Shown one piece after another: positions 15,456 through 23,821 of a DNA stretch of 34,672 nucleotides (position 1 is its first letter; each line of letters begins with the position of its first letter). Position numbers and translations under genes: made by a program. The notes under the pieces were generated by a model. That model searched no databases, had not been told where the DNA came from, and saw nothing but the letters and a program-made list of their open reading frames with translations. Origin of the DNA: Thermoplasmatales archaeon (lineage in GTDB: Archaea; Thermoplasmatota; E2; DHVEG-1); contig DAOVGR010000081.1 in NCBI GenBank assembly GCA_030672305.1, positions 1 through 34,672 of the forward strand, given 5' to 3'.

Positions 15456-16283
15456 TTGAGTATCGAAGAAATTATCGACTTCTTAGAAATAGAAATACCC
15501 TTTTCAAATATAACCATTTTTAACTTAATTTCAGCAATTGTTGTTATTGTTATTGGCTACCTTATAGCAGTTTTAGTTAGTCGTTATATAAAGAAAGCTA
15601 TGTTAAAGGCAAAAATGGCAAAAATTTTAGCGATTTTTACAAGTCGAGTTGTTAAAATTTTACTAATAATTTTCGTCATAGCAATTGGGATTGGATTTTT
15701 AGGAATAGATGTTGGAGCAGCATTGATAAGTATATCTGTTGTTTCTGGATTTGTACTAGGCTTTGCATTCCAGGAAACGTTAGGAAATTTAGCTGCGGGA
15801 TTTATGATTGCTATTACCAAACCATTTAGAGTTGGAGACTATGTTGATATTGCAGGTCAATCAGGCTCTATTAATGATGTTGGTGCAAGTATAACAACTA
15901 TGACAACTGTAGATAACAAGAGAGTCATTATACCAAATTCAAAGATTTGGGGTGAACCAATTGTAAATTATACTGCTCTGAATAAAAGAATGATTGATAT
16001 GAGAGTAGGTATCGGTTATAGTGACAATATGGGAAAAGCAATCCAAATTACAATGAAGGTACTAAAAGCAAATAAAAAAGTATTAGATGACCCGGCTCCT
16101 ACTGTAGCAGTTGCCAATTTGGGAGATTCAAGTGTTGACTTACTAGTTCGCCCATGGGTAGATACTAGTGATTATTGGACTTCTAAATGGGAGATTACTC
16201 AACAAATTAAAGAAGCTTTTGATAAAGAAAAAATAAGTATCCCGTTTCCACAAAGAGATGTTCATATATTTGAACAAAAATAG
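15456..16283 (+). CDS. small-conductance mechanosensitive channel (MscS family)
   Basis: 275 residues from TTG 15456, supported by GGAGGA six bases upstream. Three membrane segments are visible, at about residues 18-43, 60-82 and 88-113. The third carries the pore-lining Gly/Ala-rich pattern ending in GFAFQETLGNLAAGFMIAITKPF, the most conserved part of MscS. The beta domain follows (VGDYVDIAGQSGSINDVGASITTMTTVDNKRVIIPNSK), then the alpha/beta C-terminal domain (SSVDLLVRPWV). This is the usual size of the compact MscS type. The channel opens under membrane tension and releases solutes on hypo-osmotic shock. Confident at family level. Confidence 0.92.
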   Translation: MSIEEIIDFLEIEIPFSNITIFNLISAIVVIVIGYLIAVLVSRYIKKAMLKAKMAKILAIFTSRVVKILLIIFVIAIGIGFLGIDVGAALISISVVSGFVLGFAFQETLGNLAAGFMIAITKPFRVGDYVDIAGQSGSINDVGASITTMTTVDNKRVIIPNSKIWGEPIVNYTALNKRMIDMRVGIGYSDNMGKAIQITMKVLKANKKVLDDPAPTVAVANLGDSSVDLLVRPWVDTSDYWTSKWEITQQIKEAFDKEKISIPFPQRDVHIFEQK

Positions 16284-16313
16284 AAAATATATTCTTTAAG
16301 AGGTGAACTAATA

Positions 16314-16433
16314 ATGAAATGTGATCTTTGCGGTGCAGATGTTCCTGATGAGAAGATAAAACATATTCATATTAAAGGAAATGCAAAGAACATCTGTGAA
16401 GGTTGTGTAACCTCTGTAAAAGGTTTAATTTAA
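16314..16433 (+). CDS. tiny zinc-binding protein (39 aa)
   Basis: 39 codons from ATG 16314, 30 bases after the channel gene, with an AGAGGTG ribosome binding site. It has two Cys pairs: CDLC at residues 3-6 and CEGC at residues 28-31, plus two His between them. This spacing fits a zinc ribbon. The linker is DVPDEKIKHIHIKGNAKNI. Similar mini-proteins resemble the zinc finger of Trm112- or TFIIB-like factors, but no function can be given. Likely co-transcribed with the channel gene. Confidence 0.6.
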   Translation: MKCDLCGADVPDEKIKHIHIKGNAKNICEGCVTSVKGLI

Positions 16434-16529
16434 ATTAAAAAATAATACATTCAAATTGATTTTCAGTTTATAGCTAGAGGATTTATTAATTAGTAAAATA
16501 TCCAAATTTTAAAAAAGTGTGATGCGTAT

Positions 16530-17906
16530 ATGAAAAAATTTGATGTTATTGTTATTGGAAGTGGTTCCGGTGGAGAGATTGTTGAAGCAGCTTTATCACA
16601 TAATTTTTCTGTTGCATGGGTTGATAAAGGACCTTTAGGTGGAACATGTCTTAATGTTGGTTGTATACCTTCAAAAATGCTGATTTATCCAGCTGATAGA
16701 ATTGTTGAAATTCAAGAAGCAGAGAAACTTGGAATAAAAGCAGAGATTAAAGGTGTTAACTTTGGTACAATTATGAAACATATGCGGGAGCCTATTCGCG
16801 AGAGTCATGAACATATGGAACAGGGATTACAGAACATAGAAGAATTTTCTTTTTATAAAGGATTAGGGCATTTTATTTCAGACTATACTCTTAAGATAAA
16901 TGATGAACAAATTCAAGGTGATAAAATATTTATTGGTTCTGGTGCACGACCATTAATTCCCCCAATTAAAGGTGTTGAGACCGTTGATTATCTTACAAAT
17001 GAAACAGTATTTAATCTTACTAAAAAACCAGATAGTATAGCAATTATTGGTGGTGGTTATATTGCTGTTGAATTTGCACATTTTTTTGCGGCTATGGGGA
17101 CAAAAGTAACTGTATTTCAAAGAAGTGATAGATTGATTAATAGTTCAGAACCAGAAATCTCTAATCTTTTACTAAGGCAAATGGAGAAACGCATGAATGT
17201 TCAAACAAATGTTGAAGTTTTTGAATTTAAAAAAGAAGGAAAAGGTTACACAGTTTTTGGTAGAAATAACAGTACTGGTAAGGAAACAAAGGTTAACTCA
17301 GAAAAAATCTTGATAGCAACTGGTAGAAAATCTAATGCTGATTTATTAAAGGTTGAAAACACTGGAGTGAAAACAGATAAACGCGGTTACATTATAGTAA
17401 ATGAGTTTTTAGAAACCAGTAAGAAGAATATATGGGCCTTTGGTGATGCCATTGGTAAATACATGTTTAAGCATGTAGCAAATGAAGAAGCACTTATTGC
17501 ATGGCAAAATGCTGTACATGATCATAATAAAACTCCAATGGATTATTCAGCAGTTCCCTATGCAGTCTTTACTTACCCGCAGATAGCTACAGTTGGTCTA
17601 ACTGAAGAAGAGTCAAAGAAAAATCATCAAATTTTAGTAGGAAAAGCAATGTATAGTGATGTAGCCAAAGGCGAGGCTATGATGGAATTAGAAGGATTTT
17701 CAAAAGCAATAGTTGATAAAAAAAGTGGAAAAATTCTAGGATTTCATATTATAGGACCTTATTCTCCTATATTAATTCAAGAAGTAGTAAATGCAATGGC
17801 TTTAGGTGGACAAATTGGTTATATAGGTCAGGGTATGCATATTCATCCAGCTTTATCTGAACTAATCCTCAGAACTTTAGGAAAACTTAAAGAGCCGAAA
17901 TCCTAG
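16530..17906 (+). CDS. dihydrolipoamide dehydrogenase-like flavoprotein disulfide reductase
   Basis: 458 residues. FAD-binding GSGSGG is at residues 10-15. The redox-active disulfide is Cys40/Cys45 in GGTCLNVGC. NAD-binding GGGYIAVE is near residue 174, and the second FAD motif ending in FGDA is near 308. The dimer-interface His-Glu pair lies in HPALSE (His439, Glu444). Everything needed for a class I pyridine nucleotide-disulfide oxidoreductase is present. No 2-oxoacid dehydrogenase or lipoyl protein genes are nearby, so the partner is unclear. It could serve a distant complex, or act as a mercuric-reductase-like or other thiol reductase, but it lacks the extra metal-binding Cys pair at the C terminus. 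Cytoplasmic. Confidence 0.88.
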   Translation: MKKFDVIVIGSGSGGEIVEAALSHNFSVAWVDKGPLGGTCLNVGCIPSKMLIYPADRIVEIQEAEKLGIKAEIKGVNFGTIMKHMREPIRESHEHMEQGLQNIEEFSFYKGLGHFISDYTLKINDEQIQGDKIFIGSGARPLIPPIKGVETVDYLTNETVFNLTKKPDSIAIIGGGYIAVEFAHFFAAMGTKVTVFQRSDRLINSSEPEISNLLLRQMEKRMNVQTNVEVFEFKKEGKGYTVFGRNNSTGKETKVNSEKILIATGRKSNADLLKVENTGVKTDKRGYIIVNEFLETSKKNIWAFGDAIGKYMFKHVANEEALIAWQNAVHDHNKTPMDYSAVPYAVFTYPQIATVGLTEEESKKNHQILVGKAMYSDVAKGEAMMELEGFSKAIVDKKSGKILGFHIIGPYSPILIQEVVNAMALGGQIGYIGQGMHIHPALSELILRTLGKLKEPKS

Positions 17907-17968
17907 GTCAATATTCACAATATTATTTATATTAGATGCCGATTGATAGCTTAGAGGGCGGAGGTAAC

Positions 17969-18226
17969 ATGAAAAAGAGATATATGGTTTGGTGGCATAG
18001 TTATGTGGATGATATCCATATTGAGGATGTCACCCTAAAAGATATTTATAAATGTGTCTCAAGTGCCCTTGAAGATTTAAACAAGCTAATATCAGTAGAA
18101 GATCAAGGTAAGATAAAAGTTAGAAATATAGAGTCATTAAATCCAATTTTTATTGAAATATTAGATAAATCAATTGAATCACAAGTAACAAATAACCCTA
18201 TTGTTGACGTAGATGAAATTGAATAA
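17969..18226 (+). CDS. hypothetical protein (85 aa), translationally linked to FAD oxidoreductase
   Basis: 85 residues from ATG 17969, chosen because GGAGGT lies five bases upstream; an ATG at 17936 would run through that site. The protein starts MKKRYMVWWHSYVDDIHIED and then forms two likely helices (LKDIYKCVSSALEDLNKLI). It ends acidic (VDVDEIE). No Cys pair, membrane segment or known motif is present. Its last 14 bases overlap the next gene, so the two are almost certainly expressed together and the protein may assist the flavoenzyme. Confidence 0.65.
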   Translation: MKKRYMVWWHSYVDDIHIEDVTLKDIYKCVSSALEDLNKLISVEDQGKIKVRNIESLNPIFIEILDKSIESQVTNNPIVDVDEIE

Positions 18227-19349
18227 AACAATTATTGTTGGAGCAGGAATTTCTGGACTTGCATGCGCAAGAACCCTTAATGAAAATGGCGAAGATTTTA
18301 TTATTATTAGTGAAGATATTGGCGGACGTATTTTGACATCTTCTGATAGAAGTGTTAATTATGGAGCTTTTTTTGTTTGCTCAGATTATTATAATTTGTT
18401 AAAATATGTTAAATTGAAATCACAAATCAGATTACGTGATTTCTGTTTTCATGAAGATGATTATTCATTTATTTTTTTTGAGCCAAAATTACTAAAATAT
18501 TCCATTCAATTTCTTAAAGTTTTAAGAACATTGTATAAATTTAGAAAAAAATTTCGTAAACTCAGAGAGATTATTGTAGATATATCTCAAAAAAAAGCAA
18601 TTGAAAAAGATAATTTTTTGCATGATTTATATATGCAAAATGCAGTTGATTTTGTCAATGAAAGAAATATTGAAAGTGGAACAAAGACTTATCTTGCTAA
18701 GGCGTTATATTCCACAACATTTTCAACAATTAAAGAGATGAATGCATTTAGTTTTTTGCAATTCATCTTACCATTAATTACACCTATTTACAGATTTTCT
18801 TTTGAAAAAGAAAAGATGATTCAACCTTTCCATAAAAATATATTAACTGGTCATGTTGATGATATAAACTATAAAAACGAAAAATATAAAATTAAAGTGA
18901 ATGGAAAGGTCTTTCAATCAAAAAACATAGTTTTAGCAACACAAATTAACTGGTCAAAACAATTTGTAGGTATAGATAAAACAAATTTACCTGTGAGCAC
19001 AAACATGCTTCATATTAAAGGAAACCCTAAAAAAATAATCTCAAGAAAAAGTTTTCATTTATTTTCTCCATCTAACAGTTTACAAGCAATTGCAAATCTT
19101 AAAGATGGAACGTTTCTTTTCTATTATAAAGATAAACAACCCAACCTAAAGCATTTTTTTAATAATCCAAAGGTTTTAGCTTATCAATATTGGAATCCTG
19201 CTGGAACTATCAATGGTCATAATCTTATTGAGAGCAATAGGGGAAATAATATGTATTTAATTGGTGACTATAATATAGCAGGACTTGAGGAGTCATATAT
19301 TACTGGCATTTATGCCGCTAATCAGATAATTAACTCAAAACGATCATGA
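18213..19349 (+). CDS. FAD-dependent amine-oxidase/protoporphyrinogen-oxidase-like oxidoreductase
   Basis: 378 residues. The N terminus carries the dinucleotide-binding motif GAGISGLACARTL (residues 11-23) followed by an acidic strand end and GGRILT, the hallmark of the flavin amine-oxidase superfamily. The C terminus has NNMYLIGDYNIAGLEESYITG, the second FAD-contact motif (GD...E..SG in the family). The middle is basic and divergent. It is shorter than typical monoamine oxidases (about 450 residues), so the substrate domain is reduced. The substrate is unknown; family members desaturate carotenoids, oxidise amines or porphyrins. It overlaps the preceding small gene by 14 bases. Confidence 0.75.
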   Translation: MKLNKTIIVGAGISGLACARTLNENGEDFIIISEDIGGRILTSSDRSVNYGAFFVCSDYYNLLKYVKLKSQIRLRDFCFHEDDYSFIFFEPKLLKYSIQFLKVLRTLYKFRKKFRKLREIIVDISQKKAIEKDNFLHDLYMQNAVDFVNERNIESGTKTYLAKALYSTTFSTIKEMNAFSFLQFILPLITPIYRFSFEKEKMIQPFHKNILTGHVDDINYKNEKYKIKVNGKVFQSKNIVLATQINWSKQFVGIDKTNLPVSTNMLHIKGNPKKIISRKSFHLFSPSNSLQAIANLKDGTFLFYYKDKQPNLKHFFNNPKVLAYQYWNPAGTINGHNLIESNRGNNMYLIGDYNIAGLEESYITGIYAANQIINSKRS

Positions 19350-19361
19350 TTAAAACAAAGG

Positions 19362-19394
19362 TTTATTAATTATATAGTTATTAACAATTGTTAA
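19362..19394 (+). promoter_or_regulatory. TATA box plus perfect TTAACAATTGTTAA palindrome
   Basis: TTTATTAATTATATA (19362-19376) is TATA-like. The perfect 14-bp palindrome at 19381-19394 is identical to that at 1048-1061. The peptidase gene starts at 19410. Predicted transcription start coincides with the end of the palindrome. Confidence 0.6.
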
Positions 19395-19409
19395 GTATGG
19401 TGGCATATA

Positions 19410-21164
19410 ATGAAAAATAAAATTCCGATTTTAATTATTTGTATGTTGTTGATTGTTTATATTATACCTGCTTCAGGAATTGTTATAACAAATAATAAAA
19501 CCGTTTTGATTAAGGATCCTGAAATTTATCGCTTGGAAGTTAAAAATCTTGATGATGGCAGAGTTGCTCCTATTCCTGGTGACTTATCAGATGATTTTAT
19601 TTTTCAAGAAATTATTTATAATTCGTTTAAAAAATCAATACCATATGAAAGACCTTTAGGATTTAATGATGAAATCATTGTTGAAATTTTAAATCAAATT
19701 GACGAAACAATGATATTAGGTTACTTAGAAAATCTAACAGATTTTGGACCGCGAGTCACTGGAACTCCAGAATGTGCTGCAGCTGGAGATTATATTTATA
19801 ATGAATTTGAAAACATGGGTTTAGAACCAAGATATGATGCCTGGTCCTATGGTGGGTATTCTGATAGAAATATTGAGGGAACATGGAATGGTTTTAACGA
19901 GACAAGCGATGAAATATATATTATATGTGCACATTATGATAGTGTTCCTGGAAGTCCAGGTGCTGATGATGACGGCTCCGGAACTGTTGCAGTTCTTGCT
20001 GCTGCAAAACTTATGAGTCAATATCAATTTAATCATACAATCAGATTTGTAGCTTTTTCAGGGGAAGAACAAGGTCTTCTTGGAAGTCATGAGTATGTTG
20101 AAGAAGCTGTTGCAAACGGTGATAATATAATTGCAGCACTAAATGCAGATATGATTGGTTTCGCCATTACAGAAAATGATGGTGAAAATATAAAAATCTA
20201 TGAAAATGATGCTTCAGAATGGATTACAGATTTTTCCATTATTGTTAGCGAAGATTATTACAATTACATAGAACTTACACTTATTCCAAGTGGTTATTCA
20301 TCTGGAAGTGACCATCGAAGTTTCTGGGAGTTTGGTTATGATTCCATCTTTTATCATGAATACAATTTTAATGATTATTACCACTCACCACAAGATACAA
20401 TTGAAAATATGAATATTACTTATTCAACAAAGTCAACTAGATTAATTATCGCAACTTTAGGTGAACTTGCTCAAGCATACCTAATTGGTGATCCACCAGA
20501 AAATCCCAATTCTCCCGATGGTCCCACAGAAGGAACAGAAGGTGAAGAGCTTACATTTTCGACAAGTACAATAGACCCAGATGGAGATCAAATCTATTAC
20601 CAATTTGACTGGGGAGATGATAATTACAGTATATGGCTTGGACCATTTAACTCTGGTGAAACAGTTGAAGCTTCTAATATCTGGTATGAATTAGGAGTAT
20701 ACGAAGTTCGTGTAAAAGCAAAAGATATTAACAACAGAGTAAGTGATTGGTCAGAACCAATAGTAGTGACCATCAATCATAACCTACCACCAGATAGACC
20801 TACAATAAATGGACCTAAAGTTGGCAGAACTGGAAAATCTTTGACATTCTCATTTAGTGCTTCAGACCCTGACAACCATGATATATATTATTTTATAGTG
20901 TGGGGAGATGGAACTCAAAATGATTGGTATGGTCCATATAAATCAGGTGATGAAATATCTATTAATCATACGTTTACTAAGGGCGGGCGAATCTTTATGA
21001 ACGTTAAAGCAAAAGATTATTATGGCAAAGAAGGAGAGATTGAGAACTTCATATTATTCATAGTAAAAAATAGAGCAATATCAAATCCAGTATTTCTTAG
21101 ATCTATAGAACGTTTTATTGAACACTTCCCCAGATTAGAATTTTTAATAAACATGTATCTATAA
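19410..21164 (+). CDS. secreted M28 zinc aminopeptidase with two PKD-like modules and tail
   Basis: 584 residues with a signal peptide (1-23). Residues 110-350 are an M28 peptidase with all metal ligands in order: His175 (AHYDSVPG), bridging Asp187 (GADDDGSG), catalytic Glu219 and ligand Glu220 (SGEEQG), Asp247 (NADMIG) and His325 (YHSPQDT). It should release amino acids from peptides outside the cell using two zinc ions. Two PKD-like modules follow: about 365-460 (YYQFDWGDDNYSIWLGPFNSG) without a break, and 463-552 (YYFIVWGDGTQNDW). Residues 553-584 are the shared tail (KNRAIS...HFPRLEFL). The architecture resembles the S15 hydrolase at 2895, and both likely belong to the same export and attachment route. 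Confidence 0.9.
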   Translation: MKNKIPILIICMLLIVYIIPASGIVITNNKTVLIKDPEIYRLEVKNLDDGRVAPIPGDLSDDFIFQEIIYNSFKKSIPYERPLGFNDEIIVEILNQIDETMILGYLENLTDFGPRVTGTPECAAAGDYIYNEFENMGLEPRYDAWSYGGYSDRNIEGTWNGFNETSDEIYIICAHYDSVPGSPGADDDGSGTVAVLAAAKLMSQYQFNHTIRFVAFSGEEQGLLGSHEYVEEAVANGDNIIAALNADMIGFAITENDGENIKIYENDASEWITDFSIIVSEDYYNYIELTLIPSGYSSGSDHRSFWEFGYDSIFYHEYNFNDYYHSPQDTIENMNITYSTKSTRLIIATLGELAQAYLIGDPPENPNSPDGPTEGTEGEELTFSTSTIDPDGDQIYYQFDWGDDNYSIWLGPFNSGETVEASNIWYELGVYEVRVKAKDINNRVSDWSEPIVVTINHNLPPDRPTINGPKVGRTGKSLTFSFSASDPDNHDIYYFIVWGDGTQNDWYGPYKSGDEISINHTFTKGGRIFMNVKAKDYYGKEGEIENFILFIVKNRAISNPVFLRSIERFIEHFPRLEFLINMYL

Positions 21165-21305
21165 GTCAAGATTAGAACTAACCTATAAGAGATAATAATA
21201 AAAAAAAAAAGGGATGACAACTGAAGTAAATTATTTAGCTTCAAATCCAGGATGAGTAAATTAAATAATACCTCAGCAATTCTTTAATAAATTAAATCAA
21301 TTTAA

Positions 21306-22433
21306 TTACTGTAATACATGGACGTTTTTCTTTTTACATATTTCTTTAAGAATATTTGGCCAAACAGTAACACCTACTTCGCCAAGATGAGCTTTCTTAA
21401 GAAGTAACATATATGTTCTAGATTGTCCAATGCCTCCACCTATACTAAGCGGGATTTCATTATTTATAATTGCTTGATGATATGGTAATTTCAGAAAGTC
21501 AAGTTGGCCAGACATTTCAAGTTGTGTTTTAAGTGTTTCAGGGTTAACTCTAATTCCCATAGAAGTTAATTCATGTCGTCTCTTGGTAACTGGATTCCAT
21601 ACAAGGATATCACCATTGAGACCATGCGTGGGATTTCCAGCTTCTGACACTGTTTCAGTTACCCAATCATCATAATCTGCTGCTCTCATTTCATGAGGAT
21701 AACCATCATCTAAAGACCAACCAATACCAATGATAAATACTGCTGGATAATCTTGTAATATTTCCGTTTCTCTTTGTTTTCTAGGTAACTCAGGGTATCT
21801 ATCAAGTATTTCTTCAGCATGAATAAACTTAAGTTTATCAGGCAGATTTGGGTATATATCAGTATTTAGTTTTGGGTATTTTTCAAGTAAAAAGTTTTCA
21901 GCACCTTTTAGTACCTTCCATATTTTATTTACTGTATCTTTTAGATAATCAAGATTTTTATGTTCCTCAGTGATTACTTTTTCCCAGTCCCATTGATCGA
22001 CATAGGAGCTATGATCATGGTCAAGGAAATAATCTTTCCTTACAGCGCGCATATCTGTATTTAATCCTTCACCAACTTTCATATCAAACTGTTTTAAAGC
22101 GACTCGCTTCCATTTTGTTACAGCCTGAACTATTTGAGCCTGAATTGGTTTTTCAAGTCCTAAACCACACTGAAATTCTATAGGGGTACGAGAACCATCA
22201 CGATCTAAATAATCGTTTACACCACTCTCTTCATCTACAATAAGTGGGCAAGTAACCATCATAAGATTAAGTTCTTTACATAGGTTTTGTTCTATGTACC
22301 TTTTTACATCAAAAATAGCTAGTTGTGTGTCCTTTTTATTTAAAAAAGAGTCATAATCTTTTGGTAATATTTTTTCTATTTCATTATAGTTCCCAATACC
22401 TGGTCCAGCGAGATCTGCTTTCTTATCTTGCAT
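21306..22433 (-). CDS. asnA: aspartate--ammonia ligase (asparagine synthetase A)
   Basis: 375 residues from the ATG at 22431-22433. This start is preceded by a strong AAAGGAGG; a longer opening to 22490 would translate that site and is unlikely. The sequence has class II tRNA-synthetase-like motifs of AsnA: AKWKR-type VTKWKRVALKQFDM, then SSYVDQWDWE, EMRAADYDDW, HGLNGDILVWNP and the C-terminal GGGIGQSRTYMLLL. The enzyme makes asparagine from aspartate and ammonia with ATP in the cytoplasm. It is longer than the bacterial enzyme (about 330) by an N-terminal addition (GPGIGNYNEIEKI) and an insert near residues 150-190. It is the second gene of an operon with a radical SAM protein 49 bases upstream. 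Confidence 0.9.
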   Translation of the reverse strand: MQDKKADLAGPGIGNYNEIEKILPKDYDSFLNKKDTQLAIFDVKRYIEQNLCKELNLMMVTCPLIVDEESGVNDYLDRDGSRTPIEFQCGLGLEKPIQAQIVQAVTKWKRVALKQFDMKVGEGLNTDMRAVRKDYFLDHDHSSYVDQWDWEKVITEEHKNLDYLKDTVNKIWKVLKGAENFLLEKYPKLNTDIYPNLPDKLKFIHAEEILDRYPELPRKQRETEILQDYPAVFIIGIGWSLDDGYPHEMRAADYDDWVTETVSEAGNPTHGLNGDILVWNPVTKRRHELTSMGIRVNPETLKTQLEMSGQLDFLKLPYHQAIINNEIPLSIGGGIGQSRTYMLLLKKAHLGEVGVTVWPNILKEICKKKNVHVLQ

Positions 22434-22482
22434 AATGATAAAGCCTCCTTTCCCAGGCATACAAAATACGTTATTTAAACTT

Positions 22483-23184
22483 TTACTCAAAATAGCTTAT
22501 AATTCCTTCTTTTTCTAGCCTTTTTCTTACCTTCGGATAAAGAATTATCTCTTCTACTTCAATCATTGTTTGTTCTAGATTTATATTGACAAATTGATTG
22601 ATAAAATCCTGAGAATCTTTTTTAAAAGAAACTAATGCTATATTAAAACTAATTTTTTCATCTTTTAAATTTTCAATTGCCTTAATTTGATATTCAAATC
22701 CTTTTTTTGCTCCAGTAAGAATAGAAAATTCTTCAGGATTGTTTCCTTTAAAACAAACGCGAACATGAAGATTATTAAATTTTGCTAACTCCTTTACATA
22801 TGATTTATCTTCTCCAAGCAATATGCCATTTGTTTCAAGAATGAATAAAAACCTTGATTCAATTTTTGTTAAAAGTGATAATAAATGCTTTCTTCCTATT
22901 GTAGGTTCACCACCGGATACACGCATTTGATGGAATCCTTTTTTTATCGCGATTTTTTTAAGATTATTTGCTACATGTTCTGGTGTATAAAATTGTCCAG
23001 TATTTTTAGCATTCCAAACGCTGTTTCCAGACCAACAAAATTTGCATCGAAGATTGCAACCAACGGTGTCTGCAGTTGCTATTCCTCCATAAAATCTTGT
23101 AGCTCGAAAACGATAATATTTTTTAAGGTCTCCATTTAAAACTATATCTTCGGTTTTTTTTGTAAGTTCAATTGGATGATACAT
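22483..23184 (-). CDS. radical SAM protein of unknown substrate
   Basis: 233 residues. The iron-sulfur cluster motif CNLRCKFC is at residues 43-50 (Cys43, Cys47, Cys50). The S-adenosylmethionine contact MRVSGGEPTIG follows at about residue 92, then strands FLFILETNG and LHVRVCFKG. It has no additional Cys-rich cluster domain at the C terminus, so it is a compact activase- or synthase-type member. The 'GG.AT.DTVGC' entry resembles archaeal radical SAM proteins of unknown substrate. It precedes asnA by 49 bases in the same direction, suggesting a shared transcript; a role connected to asparagine or ammonia is speculative. Cytoplasmic and oxygen-sensitive. Confidence 0.85.
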   Translation of the reverse strand: MYHPIELTKKTEDIVLNGDLKKYYRFRATRFYGGIATADTVGCNLRCKFCWSGNSVWNAKNTGQFYTPEHVANNLKKIAIKKGFHQMRVSGGEPTIGRKHLLSLLTKIESRFLFILETNGILLGEDKSYVKELAKFNNLHVRVCFKGNNPEEFSILTGAKKGFEYQIKAIENLKDEKISFNIALVSFKKDSQDFINQFVNINLEQTMIEVEEIILYPKVRKRLEKEGIISYFE

Positions 23185-23252
23185 AATTCAATTAATAACT
23201 AACTCTCAGTTTTATAAACTTTTAGCTGTTACGGATTTCTTGTGATTTGGTT

Positions 23253-23810
23253 ATGTCTTGGATTCAGGTGGTTAATGTAGCTGAAGCTACTGGAGATTTA
23301 ACTCAGATTTATAATGAGATAGAAAAAAAACGTGGTAAAATTTCTAACATAATGAAAATCCATAGTTTAAATCCTAATGTTATGAAGAATCATATGGACT
23401 TATACATAAATTTAATGTTTGGATCATCAGGATTATCACGTGAAGAGCGAGAATTTATTGCTATTACTGTTTCGGTTATTGATAATTGTGAATATTGCAT
23501 CAGACATCATGCAGAAGCTCTGAATCATTATTGGAAAGATAGAGATAGGATAAATAAATTTATAGATGATTTTAATTCCATTGAACTGTCTTCAAGGTTG
23601 CAATGTATTCTAGACTATGTTTTTAAATTAACAAAAAATCCATCTTATGTTAAAAAAATTGATATCGATAGCTTAAGAAATTCTGGTTTTTCAGATAAGG
23701 ATATTCTTGATATCAATCTTATAACAAGCTATTATAACTTTGTTAATCGTATTGCTCTTGGTCTTGGAGTAGAGTTTAGTTCTGACGAGGTTAAAGGCTA
23801 TAAGAATTAA
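23253..23810 (+). CDS. AhpD-like peroxidase-related protein
   Basis: 185 residues from ATG 23253; a TTG two codons upstream is an alternative. The all-helical carboxymuconolactone-decarboxylase/AhpD fold is indicated by the catalytic CEYC at residues 79-82 followed by His85 and His86, in the family motif ExxCxxxxH. The N-terminal WIQVVNVAEATGDLTQIYNEIEKKRGKISNIMKIHSL and the final NRIALGLGV match the 'peroxidase-related' subgroup. It probably reduces peroxides through its Cys pair, using an unknown reductant; the disulfide reductase at 16530 is a conceivable but unproven partner. Divergent from the radical SAM gene and convergent with the C25 peptidase gene. Confidence 0.85.
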   Translation: MSWIQVVNVAEATGDLTQIYNEIEKKRGKISNIMKIHSLNPNVMKNHMDLYINLMFGSSGLSREEREFIAITVSVIDNCEYCIRHHAEALNHYWKDRDRINKFIDDFNSIELSSRLQCILDYVFKLTKNPSYVKKIDIDSLRNSGFSDKDILDINLITSYYNFVNRIALGLGVEFSSDEVKGYKN

Positions 23811-23821
23811 TAGTATTATTA

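Noticed and set aside
22434-22490. Longer N terminus for AsnA starting at a TTG
   Set aside because: It would translate a strong AAAGGAGG ribosome binding site placed correctly for the ATG at 22433.
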